Positions 25,794-36,347 are shown, counted from the stretch's first letter. The stretch is DNA of 64,000 bases from Thermomonas alba (GCF_022419205.1 NZ_JAJOZU010000005.1:155681-219680); one strand, 5' to 3'. Numbers and translations are program-made. The notes: generated from the letters alone by a model not told the origin.

Positions 25794-25869
25794 TGGTGGG
25801 CCGTGTTGGAATCGAACCAACGACCAGCGGATTAAAAGTCCGATGCTCTACCGACTGAGCTAACGGCCC
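25794..25869 (-). tRNA. tRNA-Lys (anticodon UUU)
   Basis: A complete 76-nt tRNA with encoded CCA. The acceptor stem is GGGCCGT/ACGGCCC, the D-arm is AGCTCAGTCGGTAGAGC, the anticodon stem-loop CGGACTTTTAATCCG places TTT in the middle of the 7-nt loop, the T-arm is GTTGGTTCGATTCCAAC, and the discriminator is A. It follows queC on the same strand with a promoter overlapping the queC stop. It is the only intact member of the repeat array downstream. Confidence 0.97.
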
Positions 25870-25905
25870 ACGAAACGATCGCCGCGGCATTGCGCCGGGG
25901 CGCGC

Positions 25906-25911
25906 ATTCTA
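25906..25911 (-). promoter_or_regulatory. -10 element of the tRNA-Lys promoter, overlapping the queC stop codon
   Basis: On the minus strand TAGAAT lies 37 nt before the mature tRNA 5' end and is followed by a very GC-rich discriminator (GCGCGCCCC), the usual look of a stringently controlled stable-RNA promoter. The first three bases of the hexamer are the queC stop codon TAG. The -35 region is poor by eye. Confidence 0.55.
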
Positions 25912-26625
25912 ACCGATGTCTGCGTAGCGCGTCGGGTCGGGCACGCCGGCATCGGCAAAGCCCTGCGCGCGCAGGCGGCAGGCGTCGCAATGGCCGCAGG
26001 CCCGGCCGGCGGCGTCGGCCTGATAGCAGCTCACGGTCTGCGCGAAGTCCACGCCCAGGCGCAGGCCCTCGCGCACGATGTCGGCCTTCGACATGCGCAT
26101 CAGCGGCGCATGCACGCGGAAGCGGCGGCCTTCCACGCCGGCCTTGGTGGCCAGGTTGGCCAGGGCCTCGAAACCGGCGATGAACTCGGGACGACAGTCG
26201 GGATAGCCGGAATAATCCACCGCGTTGACACCGCAGAACAGATCGGTCGCGCCAAGCACTTCGGCCCAGCCCAGTGCCACCGCCAGCATGATGGTGTTGC
26301 GCGCCGGCACATAGGTGGACGGGATGCCCTGGCCGATCACGTGGCCGTCGGCATCGGTGGGCACCGCGATCGCCTCGTCGGTCAACGCCGATCCGCCCAG
26401 CGCACGCAGGTCCACGTGCACGGTCTTGTGCGCCACCGCGCCCAACGCCTGGGCGACGCGTGCGGCGGCGTCCAGTTCGGAGGTATGGCGCTGGCCGTAG
26501 CGCACGCTCAAGGCGTACGGCGCAAAGCCGGCCGCGCGCGCGATGGCGAGCACGACGGCGGAATCCATGCCGCCGGAGACCAGGACGACGGCGGGCTTGG
26601 CGGTTGCATTCATGTCGATGTCCAT
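25909..26625 (-). CDS. queC: QueC, 7-cyano-7-deazaguanine synthase
   Basis: Converts CDG to preQ0 with ATP and ammonia in queuosine biosynthesis. The 238-residue protein begins [23 protein letters not shown]; the PP-loop SGGMDS is near residue 18. Other conserved parts are [24 protein letters not shown] and [16 protein letters not shown]. The C-terminal zinc site has four Cys in [18 protein letters not shown]. It lies 15 bp after queE, consistent with a queE-queC pair. A second in-frame ATG four codons in is possible. Confidence 0.95.
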   Translation of the reverse strand: MDIDMNATAKPAVVLVSGGMDSAVVLAIARAAGFAPYALSVRYGQRHTSELDAAARVAQALGAVAHKTVHVDLRALGGSALTDEAIAVPTDADGHVIGQGIPSTYVPARNTIMLAVALGWAEVLGATDLFCGVNAVDYSGYPDCRPEFIAGFEALANLATKAGVEGRRFRVHAPLMRMSKADIVREGLRLGVDFAQTVSCYQADAAGRACGHCDACRLRAQGFADAGVPDPTRYADIG

Positions 26626-26640
26626 CGCTTCGTTCGCTCC

Positions 26641-27327
26641 TCAGCGCCCAGGCTCGTCGTTCCACAACAGCTTGTGCAGCTGCACCTGGAAGCGCACCGG
26701 CAGGCGGTCCGCCACGATCCAGTCAGCCAGCTCGCGCGGCGCCAGCTGCCCGGCACTGGGCGAGAACAGCACGTCGCAGCGCTCATGCAGGCGATGTTCG
26801 GCCAGCACGCCCTTGGCCCAGTCGTAATCGGCGCGCGAGCAGATCACGAACTTGACCTGGTCGCGCGCGGTCAGCCGCGCGAGATTCGACCACAGGTTGC
26901 GGTGTGCCTCGCCCGAATCGGGCGTCTTCACGTCCACCACCCGTGAGACGCGCGGATCGACGCCGGCAATATCGAGCGCGCCGGAGGTTTCCAGCGAGAC
27001 CAGATAGCCTTCATCGCACAGTCTCTCCAGCAGCGCCAGGACACGCTTTTGCGCCAACGGTTCGCCGCCGGTGACACACACATGGCGCACGCCGTAGCGG
27101 GCCACCTCCTGCAGGATGGCGTCGATCTCCCACCACTGCCCGCCGTGAAAGGCGTAGGTGGTGTCGCAGTACTGGCAACGCAGCGGGCAGCCGGTCAGGC
27201 GCACGAACACCGTGGGCCAGCCCGCATCGCGGGCCTCGCCCTGCAGCGAGAGAAAGATTTCGGTGAGCTTGAGGCGCTCGGGCTGGGCGGCCGCCGATGC
27301 GGCAGCCGCATCGGCGACGGCATTCAT
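26641..27327 (-). CDS. queE: QueE, 7-carboxy-7-deazaguanine synthase (radical SAM)
   Basis: Radical-SAM enzyme that contracts CPH4 to CDG, the step before QueC. I start at ATG 27327 (228 residues); a GTG two codons upstream is an alternative. The SAM cluster motif CxxxCxxC is seen in GCPLRCQYCDTTYAFHGG near residue 50. Substrate and SAM contacts include LQGEARDAGWPTVFVRL before it and HVCVTGGEPLAQKRVL after it. It lies 10 bp after cpoB, at the end of the tol-pal run. Confidence 0.94.
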   Translation of the reverse strand: MNAVADAAAASAAAQPERLKLTEIFLSLQGEARDAGWPTVFVRLTGCPLRCQYCDTTYAFHGGQWWEIDAILQEVARYGVRHVCVTGGEPLAQKRVLALLERLCDEGYLVSLETSGALDIAGVDPRVSRVVDVKTPDSGEAHRNLWSNLARLTARDQVKFVICSRADYDWAKGVLAEHRLHERCDVLFSPSAGQLAPRELADWIVADRLPVRFQVQLHKLLWNDEPGR

Positions 27328-27336
27328 GCGCACATT

Positions 27337-28128
27337 CTAGCGGCTGCCGGCCAGCGCCATCGCACGCAGGCGATCCTCGGCAGTACGGGCCAGATCGGTG
27401 CCGGGATAGCGTTGCATCACCTGGCGCAAGGTTGCCTCGGCCTGCCCGTACTGTTTGAGCCCGTACTGCGTCAGCCCCAGCTTGAGCAGCGCGCCAGGAG
27501 CCTTGTCATGGCTGGGATAGCGGTCCAGCAGTGCCTGGAACTGCTGCGCGGCGAGCGCGTAGTTCTGGGTGACGTAATAGCTTTCGCCCAGCCAGTACAG
27601 CGCGTTCGGAGTCAATCCGGCATCTGGATAGGCCACCAGGAACTCACGCAGGCGGCGCGCCGACTCCACATAGTCGCCGGCCTTGAGCGCCTGCAACGCA
27701 TCGGCATAAGCGCTTTGCTCGTCGCGCCCTGCAGCTGGTGCCGCCGGTCGTGATGCTGGCGCTGTTGCCGATGCCGGTGCGGCGCCCGGCGCCGGTGCAG
27801 CGGATGCCCCCGTCATGGGGGCTGAGGCCGGCATCGGCGCAGCAGTCTCCAGCCGGTCCAGCCTCCCGCTCAGATCCAGATACTGCGCGCGCTGGCTCTG
27901 CCGGGCCTGCTCGAGCTGGTGCTGCAGTTCTTCCAGCTGGCCGCGCAGATTCTGCACCTCACTGCGCAGCTGGCCGATCTGGTTCACCAGTTCCACCGCA
28001 TTCTGCTCGCTGGCAGCGCGCTGCTCGAGCGCTGCCACGCGATCGGCCAGGCTGGGAGCGCGCTGGGCGAATGCCGCAGGCGGTGCAAGCAGCACCGCCG
28101 CGGCCAGCAAGGCGACGCGCGAACGCAT
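27337..28128 (-). CDS. cpoB: CpoB/YbgF, Tol-associated periplasmic TPR protein
   Basis: Periplasmic coordinator that links the Tol machine to PBP1B activity and cell constriction in E. coli. The ATG at 28128 shares one base with the pal stop (TGATG) and gives 263 residues; the upstream extension is discarded. Signal peptide MRSRVALLAAAVLLAPPAAFA is followed by a coiled-coil trimerisation segment at about 25-90 (VAALEQRAASEQNAVELVNQ and on). An Ala/Pro linker and three TPR repeats to the end follow (SYYVTQNYALAAQQFQALLD and similar). It completes ybgC-tolQRAB-pal-cpoB. Confidence 0.93.
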   Translation of the reverse strand: MRSRVALLAAAVLLAPPAAFAQRAPSLADRVAALEQRAASEQNAVELVNQIGQLRSEVQNLRGQLEELQHQLEQARQSQRAQYLDLSGRLDRLETAAPMPASAPMTGASAAPAPGAAPASATAPASRPAAPAAGRDEQSAYADALQALKAGDYVESARRLREFLVAYPDAGLTPNALYWLGESYYVTQNYALAAQQFQALLDRYPSHDKAPGALLKLGLTQYGLKQYGQAEATLRQVMQRYPGTDLARTAEDRLRAMALAGSR

Positions 28129-28664
28129 CACTTGTCGGTGTAGATCAGCTCGACGCGGCGGTTCTTCGCCCAGCACTCTTCATTGTGCTCGGCGCAGACC
28201 GGACGCTCTTCGCCATAGCTGACGACGGCCAGCTGGGTCGCGCTGCCGCCGCTTGCCTGCAGCGCCGAGGACACCGCATTGCCACGGCGCTCGCCCAGGC
28301 CCATGTTGTACTCGCGGCTGCCGCGCTCGTCAGCATTGCCTTCCAGGCGCAGGCGGGCGGACGGCCGATCGCGCAGATACTTGGCATGGCAGGCGATCAG
28401 GGACTGGAACTCCGGCTTGAGCGCATCCTGATCGAAATCGAAATAGACCACGCGCTGGCGCAGGCAGGCGTCGGTATCGAGATCGGCCGGGGTGTACACG
28501 CCAGAGCGCGGCGCCTCCGGCGCCGGGGCGGGGGTGGCGCTGGGGGTGACCGACGTCTGCACCGGCGGGGTTTCCTTGACCTTCTTGGTGCAGCCCACCG
28601 CCACGGCGGAGGCCAGGGCGGCGACGGTCAGGACGCGGGCGACATGCGAAATCGAAACAGCCAT
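28128..28664 (-). CDS. pal: Pal, peptidoglycan-associated outer-membrane lipoprotein
   Basis: OM lipoprotein that binds peptidoglycan and TolB. 178 residues: signal with lipobox AVAVGC, so the mature N-terminus is Cys25, then a Pro/Thr-rich linker and an OmpA-like domain from about residue 65. Peptidoglycan-binding residues lie in YFDFDQDALKPEF and in LEGNADERGSREYNMGLGERR. A GAGG ribosome-binding site is 8 nt before ATG. It lies 72 bp downstream of tolB and overlaps cpoB by one base. Confidence 0.96.
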   Translation of the reverse strand: MAVSISHVARVLTVAALASAVAVGCTKKVKETPPVQTSVTPSATPAPAPEAPRSGVYTPADLDTDACLRQRVVYFDFDQDALKPEFQSLIACHAKYLRDRPSARLRLEGNADERGSREYNMGLGERRGNAVSSALQASGGSATQLAVVSYGEERPVCAEHNEECWAKNRRVELIYTDK

Positions 28665-28736
28665 GGTGATGTCCTCGTAGGGTGGAATCGAACCAAAAAT
28701 GCCGAAAGTGCCAGAAACACGGACGGGCGACCAGGA

Positions 28737-30056
28737 TCAACGCTTGCGCAGCGGGGACCAAGCCGGTTCACGCACATCATCCCCTGGAAGGTCCAGGCGC
28801 TGGCGCACCCGACCATCGACGGAGACCGTATAGAGTACCCCGCGACTGCCTTCGCGCGCGGCGTACACCAGCATCGCGCCGTTCGGGGCAAAGCTGGGGG
28901 ATTCATCCAGCGCACCGGGCGAGAGCATGCTCCAGCGCGGACTGCCGGTACTGCGATCCATCAGCGCGATCCGGTACACGTTGCCGGCACCCTGCGCGGT
29001 GGCCAGCTTCTTGCCATCCGGCGATAGCGTCGGGCTGGCGTTATAGCTGCCCTCGAAGGTGACCCGGCTGGCACTGCCACCGGTGGCCGGCATCTGGTAG
29101 ATCTGCGGACGGCCGCCGCGATCGGAGGTGAAGTAGAGGGTGCTGCCGTCCGGGCTCCACACCGGCTCGGTATCGATGCCGTATTCGTGGGTGAGCTGGA
29201 TCAGCTGGCGGCTGCCGAGATCCATCACGTAGATGTCGGGATTGCCGCCCTTGGACAGACTCATGGCCAGCCGGGTGCCATCCGGAGAGAACCGCGGGGC
29301 GCCGTTGATGCCGCGAAAGCGGGTGATCCGCTCACGGCTGCCGGTGGCCACGTCCTGGATCCAAATCCCGGAATTGCCGCCCTCGAAGCTGACGTAGGCC
29401 AGCTTACGGCCATCCGGACTCCATGCCGGCGACAGCAGCGGCTCGCTGGAGGTGACCACCGCGCGCGGGTTGTAGCCGTCGGCATCGGCCACCATCAGCG
29501 CGTAGCGAGTGTTGCGGCCAAGCCCACTGGCGGTGACGTAGGCGATGCGGGTCCAGAACGCGCCCGGCACGCCGAGGATCTTCTCGTACACCGCATCGCT
29601 GATCTGGTGCGAGACGTCGCGCATGGCGCTGGCCGGAGCGATCAGGGCCAGACCCAGCAGGCGCTGCTGCTTGGCCACGTCGAACAGTTCGAACTCGGTG
29701 CGGTAGCCGTCGCCATTGGGGATGCAGCGTCCGACCAGCAGGAAATCCTGCTTGGCCATGCGCCAGGTCGGATAGGCCACCTCACTGCCTTGGGTGGGGC
29801 GCTCCGGCAGGCTGGCCGGGTCCGGGCTGCGGAACTGACCGGAGCGGGCCAGATCGGCGCGCACCACCCCGGCGACATCGGTCTGCCCGCAGTCGCCGCC
29901 GAACGGCACCACCGCGATCGGCAGCGCAGCCGCATTGCCGCCGACGATGTCGATCTCCAACCCCTTGGACTGGCCGAAAGCCACCAGCGGCGACAGCGCC
30001 AGCGCACACAGCAGCAGGGCAAGGCGGACGGGTGAACGGCGTCGGGATGCAGGCAT
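28737..30056 (-). CDS. tolB: TolB, periplasmic beta-propeller of the Tol-Pal system
   Basis: Periplasmic protein that shuttles between Pal and TolA. Start at ATG 30056 (439 residues), which gives the signal peptide [20 protein letters not shown] and on to VAFGQ; the longer open frame upstream has no signal. The N-terminal alpha/beta domain ([18 protein letters not shown]) is followed by a six-bladed propeller with repeated WSPDG/FSPDG motifs ([48 protein letters not shown]). No strong ribosome-binding site is visible. A 125-bp gap separates it from tolA. Confidence 0.95.
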   Translation of the reverse strand: MPASRRRSPVRLALLLCALALSPLVAFGQSKGLEIDIVGGNAAALPIAVVPFGGDCGQTDVAGVVRADLARSGQFRSPDPASLPERPTQGSEVAYPTWRMAKQDFLLVGRCIPNGDGYRTEFELFDVAKQQRLLGLALIAPASAMRDVSHQISDAVYEKILGVPGAFWTRIAYVTASGLGRNTRYALMVADADGYNPRAVVTSSEPLLSPAWSPDGRKLAYVSFEGGNSGIWIQDVATGSRERITRFRGINGAPRFSPDGTRLAMSLSKGGNPDIYVMDLGSRQLIQLTHEYGIDTEPVWSPDGSTLYFTSDRGGRPQIYQMPATGGSASRVTFEGSYNASPTLSPDGKKLATAQGAGNVYRIALMDRSTGSPRWSMLSPGALDESPSFAPNGAMLVYAAREGSRGVLYTVSVDGRVRQRLDLPGDDVREPAWSPLRKR

Positions 30057-30181
30057 GGGCAAGGCGAGGAGTCCGCGAAGATGAACAGAGTGTCGGATAA
30101 CGATAGCAGCAGGATGAACGCAGGCAGACCGTGAAGGCGGCGTCACGGAGGGCAGGCGAGCGCGGCGTGCGCCTCGCCCGA

Positions 30182-31066
30182 TCAGCGATCCTCTGCCACG
30201 AAGTTGAGCTCCAGGATGCGGCTGAACACACTCTCGAAGCCGGCATACGGCAGCGGCGAGGCCTTCAGCACCGCCGCCTCCACCGAGCGTCGGCCGAGCG
30301 CGTCATAGGGGCAGCCGGGGGAGATGTCCACGCTGGTGACCTCCCCGCCCGGAATCTGGTGGATGGTCAGGCGGCAGCGCTGCCCTAGTGGCACCGATTC
30401 CGGCCGGGTCCACTGGCGCGCGATCGCCTGCTGCAGCGCGGCGGCATAGCGCGCCTGCAGGCCGGGATCGGCGCCGCGGTTCCCCGGCGGGGGTGGCGCC
30501 GGACTGGCCGCGGCGGCGCGCGCATCCGCCAGCTGCCGGGCGCGCATCTCGGCCTGGGCGCGCTCACGCGCGACCTGCTCGCGCAGCCGCCGCAGTTCCT
30601 CGATCTGGCGCAGCTTCTGGCGCTCTGCCTCCGCCTGCTTCTTCGATTCCAGCTCGGCCTGGTCGGGCTGGCGGCGCTTTTCCTCCTGCTCGCGTGGGAC
30701 CTTGGCCACCTCCGGCGAGGGTGCGTCGCGCTGGACCTTTTCCTGCTCCACCGGCGACGGCTCCGGCACCGGCGGCGGCAGCGCCTTCTGCGTCGGTGGC
30801 GGGACCGCGGGGGTGTCTTCGGGCAGCGGTTTCGGCAGCGGCGCGGGCGGCGGTGCCTCAGTCGGCGCACGGCGCAGGGCGCGCTGCAGCGGCGCGCTGA
30901 GGTCGGAGACTGCGACCAGGTCGGCCTCGATCGGATCCCCCTGCGCGGCCAGCGCGAGGTTGCGCTGCGACCAACGCAGGCCAGCCAGCAGCAGCGCCAG
31001 CAACAGCGCGTGCAACAGCACGGCCTGCACGATCGCGATCGCAGTATCGGCGCGGGTCTGCTTCAC
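30182..31066 (-). CDS. tolA: TolA, trans-envelope energy transducer
   Basis: Links TolQR at the inner membrane to TolB-Pal. 294 residues from GTG 31066, 10 bp after tolR. TM helix at about 12-30 ([19 protein letters not shown]). The Pro-rich and then Glu/Lys/Arg/Ala-rich helical domain II runs over about 60-195 and is shorter than in E. coli (TolA there is 421). The C-terminal domain III at about 205-294 has the two cysteines usual for TolA ([16 protein letters not shown] and SPGCPYD). Its compact length resembles other Xanthomonadaceae. Confidence 0.93.
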   Translation of the reverse strand: MKQTRADTAIAIVQAVLLHALLLALLLAGLRWSQRNLALAAQGDPIEADLVAVSDLSAPLQRALRRAPTEAPPPAPLPKPLPEDTPAVPPPTQKALPPPVPEPSPVEQEKVQRDAPSPEVAKVPREQEEKRRQPDQAELESKKQAEAERQKLRQIEELRRLREQVARERAQAEMRARQLADARAAAASPAPPPPGNRGADPGLQARYAAALQQAIARQWTRPESVPLGQRCRLTIHQIPGGEVTSVDISPGCPYDALGRRSVEAAVLKASPLPYAGFESVFSRILELNFVAEDR

Positions 31067-31076
31067 GCGCGGCCCG

Positions 31077-31517
<441 letters not shown>

Positions 31518-31521
31518 GGGC

Positions 31522-32307
31522 TCAGCCCTCCTGGGTCTGGCGCTGCAGGACCGAGGCGAACTCTTCGCCGAAAGTGTCGTAGCGCACCGCCATGCGCTCC
31601 ACGCGGGTGGCGAAGCGGTTGTACGCCCACACCGCCGGAATCGCCGCGAACAGGCCCATCGCGGTGGCCACCAGCGCCTCCGAGATGCCCGGCGCGACGG
31701 TGGCGATGGTCGCCTCCTTCATCGACGCCAGCCCCTGGAACGAGATCATGATCCCCCACACCGTGCCGAACAGGCCCACGTAGGGGCTGATCGAGCCGAC
31801 GTTGGCAAGGAACTCGAGGTTGCGCTCCAGCCCGTCCAACTCGCGCGAGGTGGCCGCGCGCATGCCGCGCTGGGCGCTCTCCAGCGGCGCTCGCGGGTCG
31901 CCGCCGCGGCGCTGGCGGGCGCGGTTGAACTCACGCATACCGGCTTCGAAGATCGCCTCCATGCCCTCGACCGCACGATGGCGATCACTGGCCGCGGCGT
32001 ACAGCTTGGCCAGCTCGACCCCGGACCAGAAGGTCTCCTCGAACTGATCGGCCTCGCGCTCGGCGCGGTCCAGCACCCGCTTCTTGCGCAGGATGATGAC
32101 CCACGAGGCCAGCGAGGCCAGCAGCAGAAGCGCCATCACCAGCTGCACCGGCAGGCTGGCGTGCAGCACCAGCTGCAGAACGTTCAGGCCGTGATCCGCC
32201 GGCGCGGCGGCGGCTGTGGGCACGCCACTGGCCGCCAGATCGACCGGGGTGGCGGGGGCGGTATCGGGCAGGGCTTGCGGCAGGGATTGCAGCAGGGCAG
32301 CAGGCAT
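31522..32307 (-). CDS. tolQ: TolQ, three-helix motor subunit
   Basis: MotA/TolQ/ExbB-family inner-membrane protein. Start at ATG 32307, sharing one base with the ybgC stop (TGATG), 261 residues. It has an Ala/Pro-rich periplasmic N-terminus of about 45 residues, longer than in E. coli (230 aa total), TM1 at about 48-70 (LVMALLLLASLASWVIILRK), and the conserved pair TM2/TM3 in NVGSISPYVGLFGTVWGIM and EALVATAMGLFAAIPAVWAY. Confidence 0.95.
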   Translation of the reverse strand: MPAALLQSLPQALPDTAPATPVDLAASGVPTAAAAPADHGLNVLQLVLHASLPVQLVMALLLLASLASWVIILRKKRVLDRAEREADQFEETFWSGVELAKLYAAASDRHRAVEGMEAIFEAGMREFNRARQRRGGDPRAPLESAQRGMRAATSRELDGLERNLEFLANVGSISPYVGLFGTVWGIMISFQGLASMKEATIATVAPGISEALVATAMGLFAAIPAVWAYNRFATRVERMAVRYDTFGEEFASVLQRQTQEG

Positions 32308-32723
32308 CAAGGCGTCTCCGAGAACGGCAGCAGGTGCGACAGCAGCGAGGTGGGGATGCGGCGAGGCCGGAAATCCGCAGCGCGCAGGGCGGCGATCTTC
32401 ACCTCCGCCGTGACCAGCAGCGTGTCCGCGCGCTCGATCCGCTGCGCCAGCACGAAGCTGGCGCCGCGGCATTCCAGCAGGGCCACGCTGACCGAAAGCT
32501 GATCGTCCAGGCGCGCCGGGGCGCGGAAATCGACCGCCATCGCGCGCACCACGAACAGCAGATCGTGCGCGCGACGCAGCGTGTCCTGATCCAATCCGGC
32601 GCGCCGCATCCATTCGCTGCGGGCACGCTCCATGAAGGCCAGGTACTGGGCGTGATAGACCACACCACCGGCGTCGGTGTCTTCCCAGTAAACCCGCACC
32701 GGCCAGACGAACGGCTCAGCCAT
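32307..32723 (-). CDS. ybgC: YbgC, Tol-Pal-associated acyl-CoA thioesterase
   Basis: Hot-dog-fold thioesterase always linked to tol-pal. ATG 32723 gives 138 residues starting [20 protein letters not shown]; a GTG two codons earlier is possible. The catalytic Asp lies in [20 protein letters not shown]. The start overlaps the ruvB 3' end by 8 bp and its stop overlaps tolQ by one base, so it bridges ruvB and the tol genes. Confidence 0.93.
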   Translation of the reverse strand: MAEPFVWPVRVYWEDTDAGGVVYHAQYLAFMERARSEWMRRAGLDQDTLRRAHDLLFVVRAMAVDFRAPARLDDQLSVSVALLECRGASFVLAQRIERADTLLVTAEVKIAALRAADFRPRRIPTSLLSHLLPFSETP

Positions 32724-33750
32724 CGTCACGCCCGAACAGCTCCGGCGTGCCCGCCTTCGGCTGAAAGCCGAAGTGGCGGTAAGCCTTGGGCGTGGCCATG
32801 CGACCGCGCGCGGTGCGCACCAGAAAGCCCTGCTGGATCAGGTAGGGCTCGACCACGTCCTCCAGCGTGCCGCGCTCCTCGCTCAGCGCCGCCGCCAGCG
32901 ATTCCACGCCGACCGGGCCGCCGTCGAACGCGTCGATGATCGTACCCAGCAGGCGGCGATCGAGCTCGTCGAAGCCTTCCGGATCCACTTTCAGCATATC
33001 CATCGCCGCGCGCGCCATGGCGGCATCGATCACGCCGTCACCCCTGACCTGGGCGAAATCGCGCACCCGCCGCAGCAGGCGATTGGCGATGCGCGGGGTG
33101 CCGCGCGAGCGGCGCGCGATCTCGGCCGCGCCTGCCGCGTCGCAGGCAATGCCCAGGATCTGCGCGGCGCGGCGCACGATCTGCGCCAGTTCGTCCGGCG
33201 CGTAGAACTCCAGCCGGTGCACGATCCCGAAGCGATCGCGCAGCGGCGCGGTCAGCAGGCCAGCGCGGGTGGTCGCACCGATCAGGGTGAACGGCGGCAG
33301 GTCGAGCTTGATCGAGCGCGCCGCCGGACCTTCGCCGATCATGATGTCGATCTGGCAGTCCTCCATCGCCGGATAGAGGATCTCCTCGACCACCGGCGAC
33401 AGGCGGTGGATCTCATCCACGAACAGCACATCGAACGGCTGCAGGTTGGTCAGCAGCGCCGCCAGGTCGCCGGCCTTCTCGATCACCGGCCCGGAGGTGA
33501 CCCGCAGGTTCACGCCCAGCTCGTTGGCGATGACGTGCGACAGCGTGGTCTTGCCCAGGCCCGGCGGGCCGAAGATCAGCACATGGTCGAGCGCCTCGCC
33601 GCGCCGCTTGGCCGCCTCGATGTAGATCTGCAGCTGCTCGCGCACCGGCGCCTGGCCGAGATATTCGTGCAGGCGCTTCGGACGGATGCTGGCGTCCTGC
33701 GCGTCTTCTTCACGGCGGGCGACGGGGGCGACGAGGCGATCCTGGCTCAT
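32716..33750 (-). CDS. ruvB: RuvB, Holliday-junction branch-migration ATPase
   Basis: Hexameric AAA+ motor of RuvAB. 344 residues, typical length. Walker A is GPPGLGKTT near residue 62, Walker B is [12 protein letters not shown], sensor motifs are [11 protein letters not shown] and [15 protein letters not shown] (arginine finger region), and a C-terminal winged helix includes [16 protein letters not shown]. kup separates it from ruvCA. Confidence 0.97.
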   Translation of the reverse strand: MSQDRLVAPVARREEDAQDASIRPKRLHEYLGQAPVREQLQIYIEAAKRRGEALDHVLIFGPPGLGKTTLSHVIANELGVNLRVTSGPVIEKAGDLAALLTNLQPFDVLFVDEIHRLSPVVEEILYPAMEDCQIDIMIGEGPAARSIKLDLPPFTLIGATTRAGLLTAPLRDRFGIVHRLEFYAPDELAQIVRRAAQILGIACDAAGAAEIARRSRGTPRIANRLLRRVRDFAQVRGDGVIDAAMARAAMDMLKVDPEGFDELDRRLLGTIIDAFDGGPVGVESLAAALSEERGTLEDVVEPYLIQQGFLVRTARGRMATPKAYRHFGFQPKAGTPELFGRDDG

Positions 33751-33794
33751 GCGCCTATGGTATAGGAGCCGCCACCTTTACCACCCGGCCTCTT

Positions 33795-35723
33795 TCAGAT
33801 TTCGACCTGCGCGCCCAGCTCCACCAGCCGGTTGCCGGGGATGCGGAAGAAGTTGCTGGCCGGCGCGGCATTGCGGTGCATGAACGCAAACAGCTTGTCG
33901 CGCCAGATCGGCATGCCGCGGTGGCGGGTCGGCACGATGCTTTCGCGGCTGACGAAATAGGTGGTGTCCATCGGATTGAACACCAGATCGCACTGGTCGC
34001 AGGACTGCATCAGCGCCAGCGGCACATCCGGGGTTTCCATGAAGCCATAGCGCACGATCACCCGGTAGAAATCTTCGCCGCCGATCGACTCGATCTTCAA
34101 CCGCTTGTCCCTCGGCACATACGGCACGTTGAGCGTTTCCACCGTCAGCAGCACGTTGCGCTGGTGCAACACCTTGTTGTGCTTGAGGTTGTGCAGCAAC
34201 GCGTGCGGCACCATGTCCGGGCTGGCGGTCAGGAACACCGCGGTGCCGGGCACCCGCACCGGCGGCGCCAGCATCAGCCCGGGCAGGAAGGTATCGAGCT
34301 GGATGCCCTCTTTGCGGACTTCGGCGCTGAGCAGCTCGCGCCCGCGGCGCCACGTCCGCAGCATCGTGAACAGAATGATTCCGAGCGCCAGCGGGAACCA
34401 GCCGCCGTCCGGGATCTTGGCGCCGTTGGCGATCACGAACGCGCATTCCACCGCCGCGAACACCAGGCATAGCGGGAGCACAAAGCGCCGCCAGCGTGGC
34501 CACAGGGCGTAAGCCACGAGCGCCAGCAGCAGGGTGTCGATCAACATGGTCAGGGACACCGAGATGCCGTAGGCGGTAGCGAGCGCGGTGGAGGTGCGGA
34601 ACGCCAACACCAACGCCACTACCAGCACCATGAGCGTCCAGTTGATCCCGGGCACATAGATCTGGCCGATGGTATCGCTGGAAGTGTGCTTGATGCGCAT
34701 GCGCGGGATGTAGCCCAGCTGCATGGCCTGGCGCGCCACCGAGAACGCGCCGGTGATCACCGCCTGCGAGGCAATCACGGTGGCGGCGGTGGCCAGCATG
34801 ATCATCGGCCAGCGCGCCCAGTCCGGCACGCCGACGTAAAACGGATTCCGGATCGCGCTCGCATCCTGCAGCACCAGCGCGCCCTGGCCGAGGTAGTTCA
34901 GCATCAGCGCCGGCAGCACGAAGTAATACCAAGCCAGACGGATCGGCCGCGCGCCGAAGTGGCCCATGTCGGCATACAGCGCCTCGCCGCCGGTTACCGC
35001 CAGCACCACCGCGCCGAGGATGAAGATCCCGTGGAAGTGGTGCTCCATGAAGAACCTGACCGCCCACCAGGGGTTGAACGCCTTCAGCACCTCGGGCGCA
35101 TGGAACAGGTTGAGCACGCCGATGGCTGCCAGCGCGGTGAACCAGACCAGCATGATCGGCCCGAACACCTTGCCGACCTTGGCAGTGCCATAGCGCTGAG
35201 TGGCAAATAGCGCAACCAGGACCAATACGGTCAACGGTACGATCCACTGGTGCAAGTTGGGCGCGACCACCTCCAGACCCTCGATCGCCGATAGCACCGA
35301 GATCGCCGGAGTGATCACGCCATCGCCGAAGAACAGCGAGGCGCCGAAGATGCCGAGGATGCCCACGTAATAGGCCGCGCGCGACCCCTTGCTGAGCGTC
35401 CGCTGCGCCAGCGCCATCAGCGCCATGATGCCGCCCTCGCCGTCGTTGTCGGCGCGCATGATGATGGTCACGTACTTGGCGGTGACGGTGACCATCAGCG
35501 CCCAGAACACCATCGACAGGATGCCGAGCACGGTGTCGTGGTTGGCGGTCAGCCCGAAGTGCGGCGAGAACGCCTCTTTCAGCGTGTACAGCGGACTGGT
35601 GCCGATGTCACCGAACACCACCCCGATGGCGCCGACCACCAGCCCGAACAGGCTGGCCTTGCTGCTGTCGCCATGCCCGCCGGTGGCGGGTTGCGCGGTG
35701 GAGGAAGCTGGATGAGTGGCCAT
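33795..35723 (-). CDS. kup: Kup, low-affinity potassium uptake transporter
   Basis: KUP/HAK/KT-family K+/H+ symporter in the inner membrane. 642 residues: hydrophilic start of about 22 residues, then [20 protein letters not shown], the family-defining TM1 signature. About 12 TM segments follow to residue 450 (including [18 protein letters not shown]), then a cytoplasmic C-terminal domain of about 180 residues. It sits between ruvA (36 bp) and ruvB (44 bp) on the same strand, so transcription from ruvCA may reach it. RuvAB function itself gives no reason for the placement. Confidence 0.95.
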   Translation of the reverse strand: MATHPASSTAQPATGGHGDSSKASLFGLVVGAIGVVFGDIGTSPLYTLKEAFSPHFGLTANHDTVLGILSMVFWALMVTVTAKYVTIIMRADNDGEGGIMALMALAQRTLSKGSRAAYYVGILGIFGASLFFGDGVITPAISVLSAIEGLEVVAPNLHQWIVPLTVLVLVALFATQRYGTAKVGKVFGPIMLVWFTALAAIGVLNLFHAPEVLKAFNPWWAVRFFMEHHFHGIFILGAVVLAVTGGEALYADMGHFGARPIRLAWYYFVLPALMLNYLGQGALVLQDASAIRNPFYVGVPDWARWPMIMLATAATVIASQAVITGAFSVARQAMQLGYIPRMRIKHTSSDTIGQIYVPGINWTLMVLVVALVLAFRTSTALATAYGISVSLTMLIDTLLLALVAYALWPRWRRFVLPLCLVFAAVECAFVIANGAKIPDGGWFPLALGIILFTMLRTWRRGRELLSAEVRKEGIQLDTFLPGLMLAPPVRVPGTAVFLTASPDMVPHALLHNLKHNKVLHQRNVLLTVETLNVPYVPRDKRLKIESIGGEDFYRVIVRYGFMETPDVPLALMQSCDQCDLVFNPMDTTYFVSRESIVPTRHRGMPIWRDKLFAFMHRNAAPASNFFRIPGNRLVELGAQVEI

Positions 35724-35759
35724 GGAATCCCCTGTCCGGGCGCGTGCGGCGCCCCCGGT

Positions 35760-36347
35760 TCAACGCAGCGCGGACTGTAGCGCTTTCCGGATGATGGTTT
35801 CGGCCGTATCGCCCTCGCCGGCGGCCTTCTTCGCCATGCGCTCGGCCTCGGCCGGCTTGTAGCCCAGCGCCTGCAGCGCGGTGATGGCTTCGCCCAGCGG
35901 ATCGCCGGGCATCGCGGCGCTGGCGGCGACCGCCCCCCCGGCCAGGTCGGCCGCGCGATCGCGCAGCTCCACCACCATGCGCTCGGCGGTTTTCTTGCCG
36001 ATACCGGGAATGCGCGTGAGCGCGGCGATGTCACCGGCCTGCACCAGCCGCGCGAACTGATCGACGCTCGTACCAGACAGCACCGCCAGCGCGATTTTCG
36101 CGCCCACCCCGGAGACTTTCTGCAGATCACGGAACAGGCGCCGCTCGGCTTCGCGCAGGAAGCCATAGAGCGCCACGCCGTCATCTTTCTGCGCGTAGTG
36201 GGTGAACAGGAACACCTCGCGCCCGACCTCGGGCAGGTCGTAGAAGGTACTCATCGGCGCCTCCAGCTCGTAGCCGACGCCGTGCACGTCGAGGACGAGC
36301 CAGGGAGGGGCCTTATGGATCAAGATGCCCTTGAGCCGTCCGATCAT
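35760..36347 (-). CDS. ruvA: RuvA, Holliday-junction recognition subunit
   Basis: Tetrameric DNA-binding partner of RuvB. ATG 36347 ([17 protein letters not shown]) overlaps the ruvC stop as ATGA and gives 195 residues. It has an N-terminal OB domain with the acidic pin region, then two helix-hairpin-helix motifs ([14 protein letters not shown] and [13 protein letters not shown]). The C-terminal RuvB-binding domain is at about 148-195 ([19 protein letters not shown]). Confidence 0.96.
   Translation of the reverse strand: MIGRLKGILIHKAPPWLVLDVHGVGYELEAPMSTFYDLPEVGREVFLFTHYAQKDDGVALYGFLREAERRLFRDLQKVSGVGAKIALAVLSGTSVDQFARLVQAGDIAALTRIPGIGKKTAERMVVELRDRAADLAGGAVAASAAMPGDPLGEAITALQALGYKPAEAERMAKKAAGEGDTAETIIRKALQSALR

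Noticed and set aside
25426-25869. CRISPR array
   Set aside because: The repeat contains tRNA T-arm and anticodon stem sequence, unit length is 74-75 bp with repetitive linkers rather than unique spacers, and there are no cas genes.
25034-25890. Overlapping frames with repeated SVSESDSIRW and GSIPTRP-like peptides
   Set aside because: These are translations of the tRNA-Lys 3'-half repeats, a well-known source of spurious proteins.
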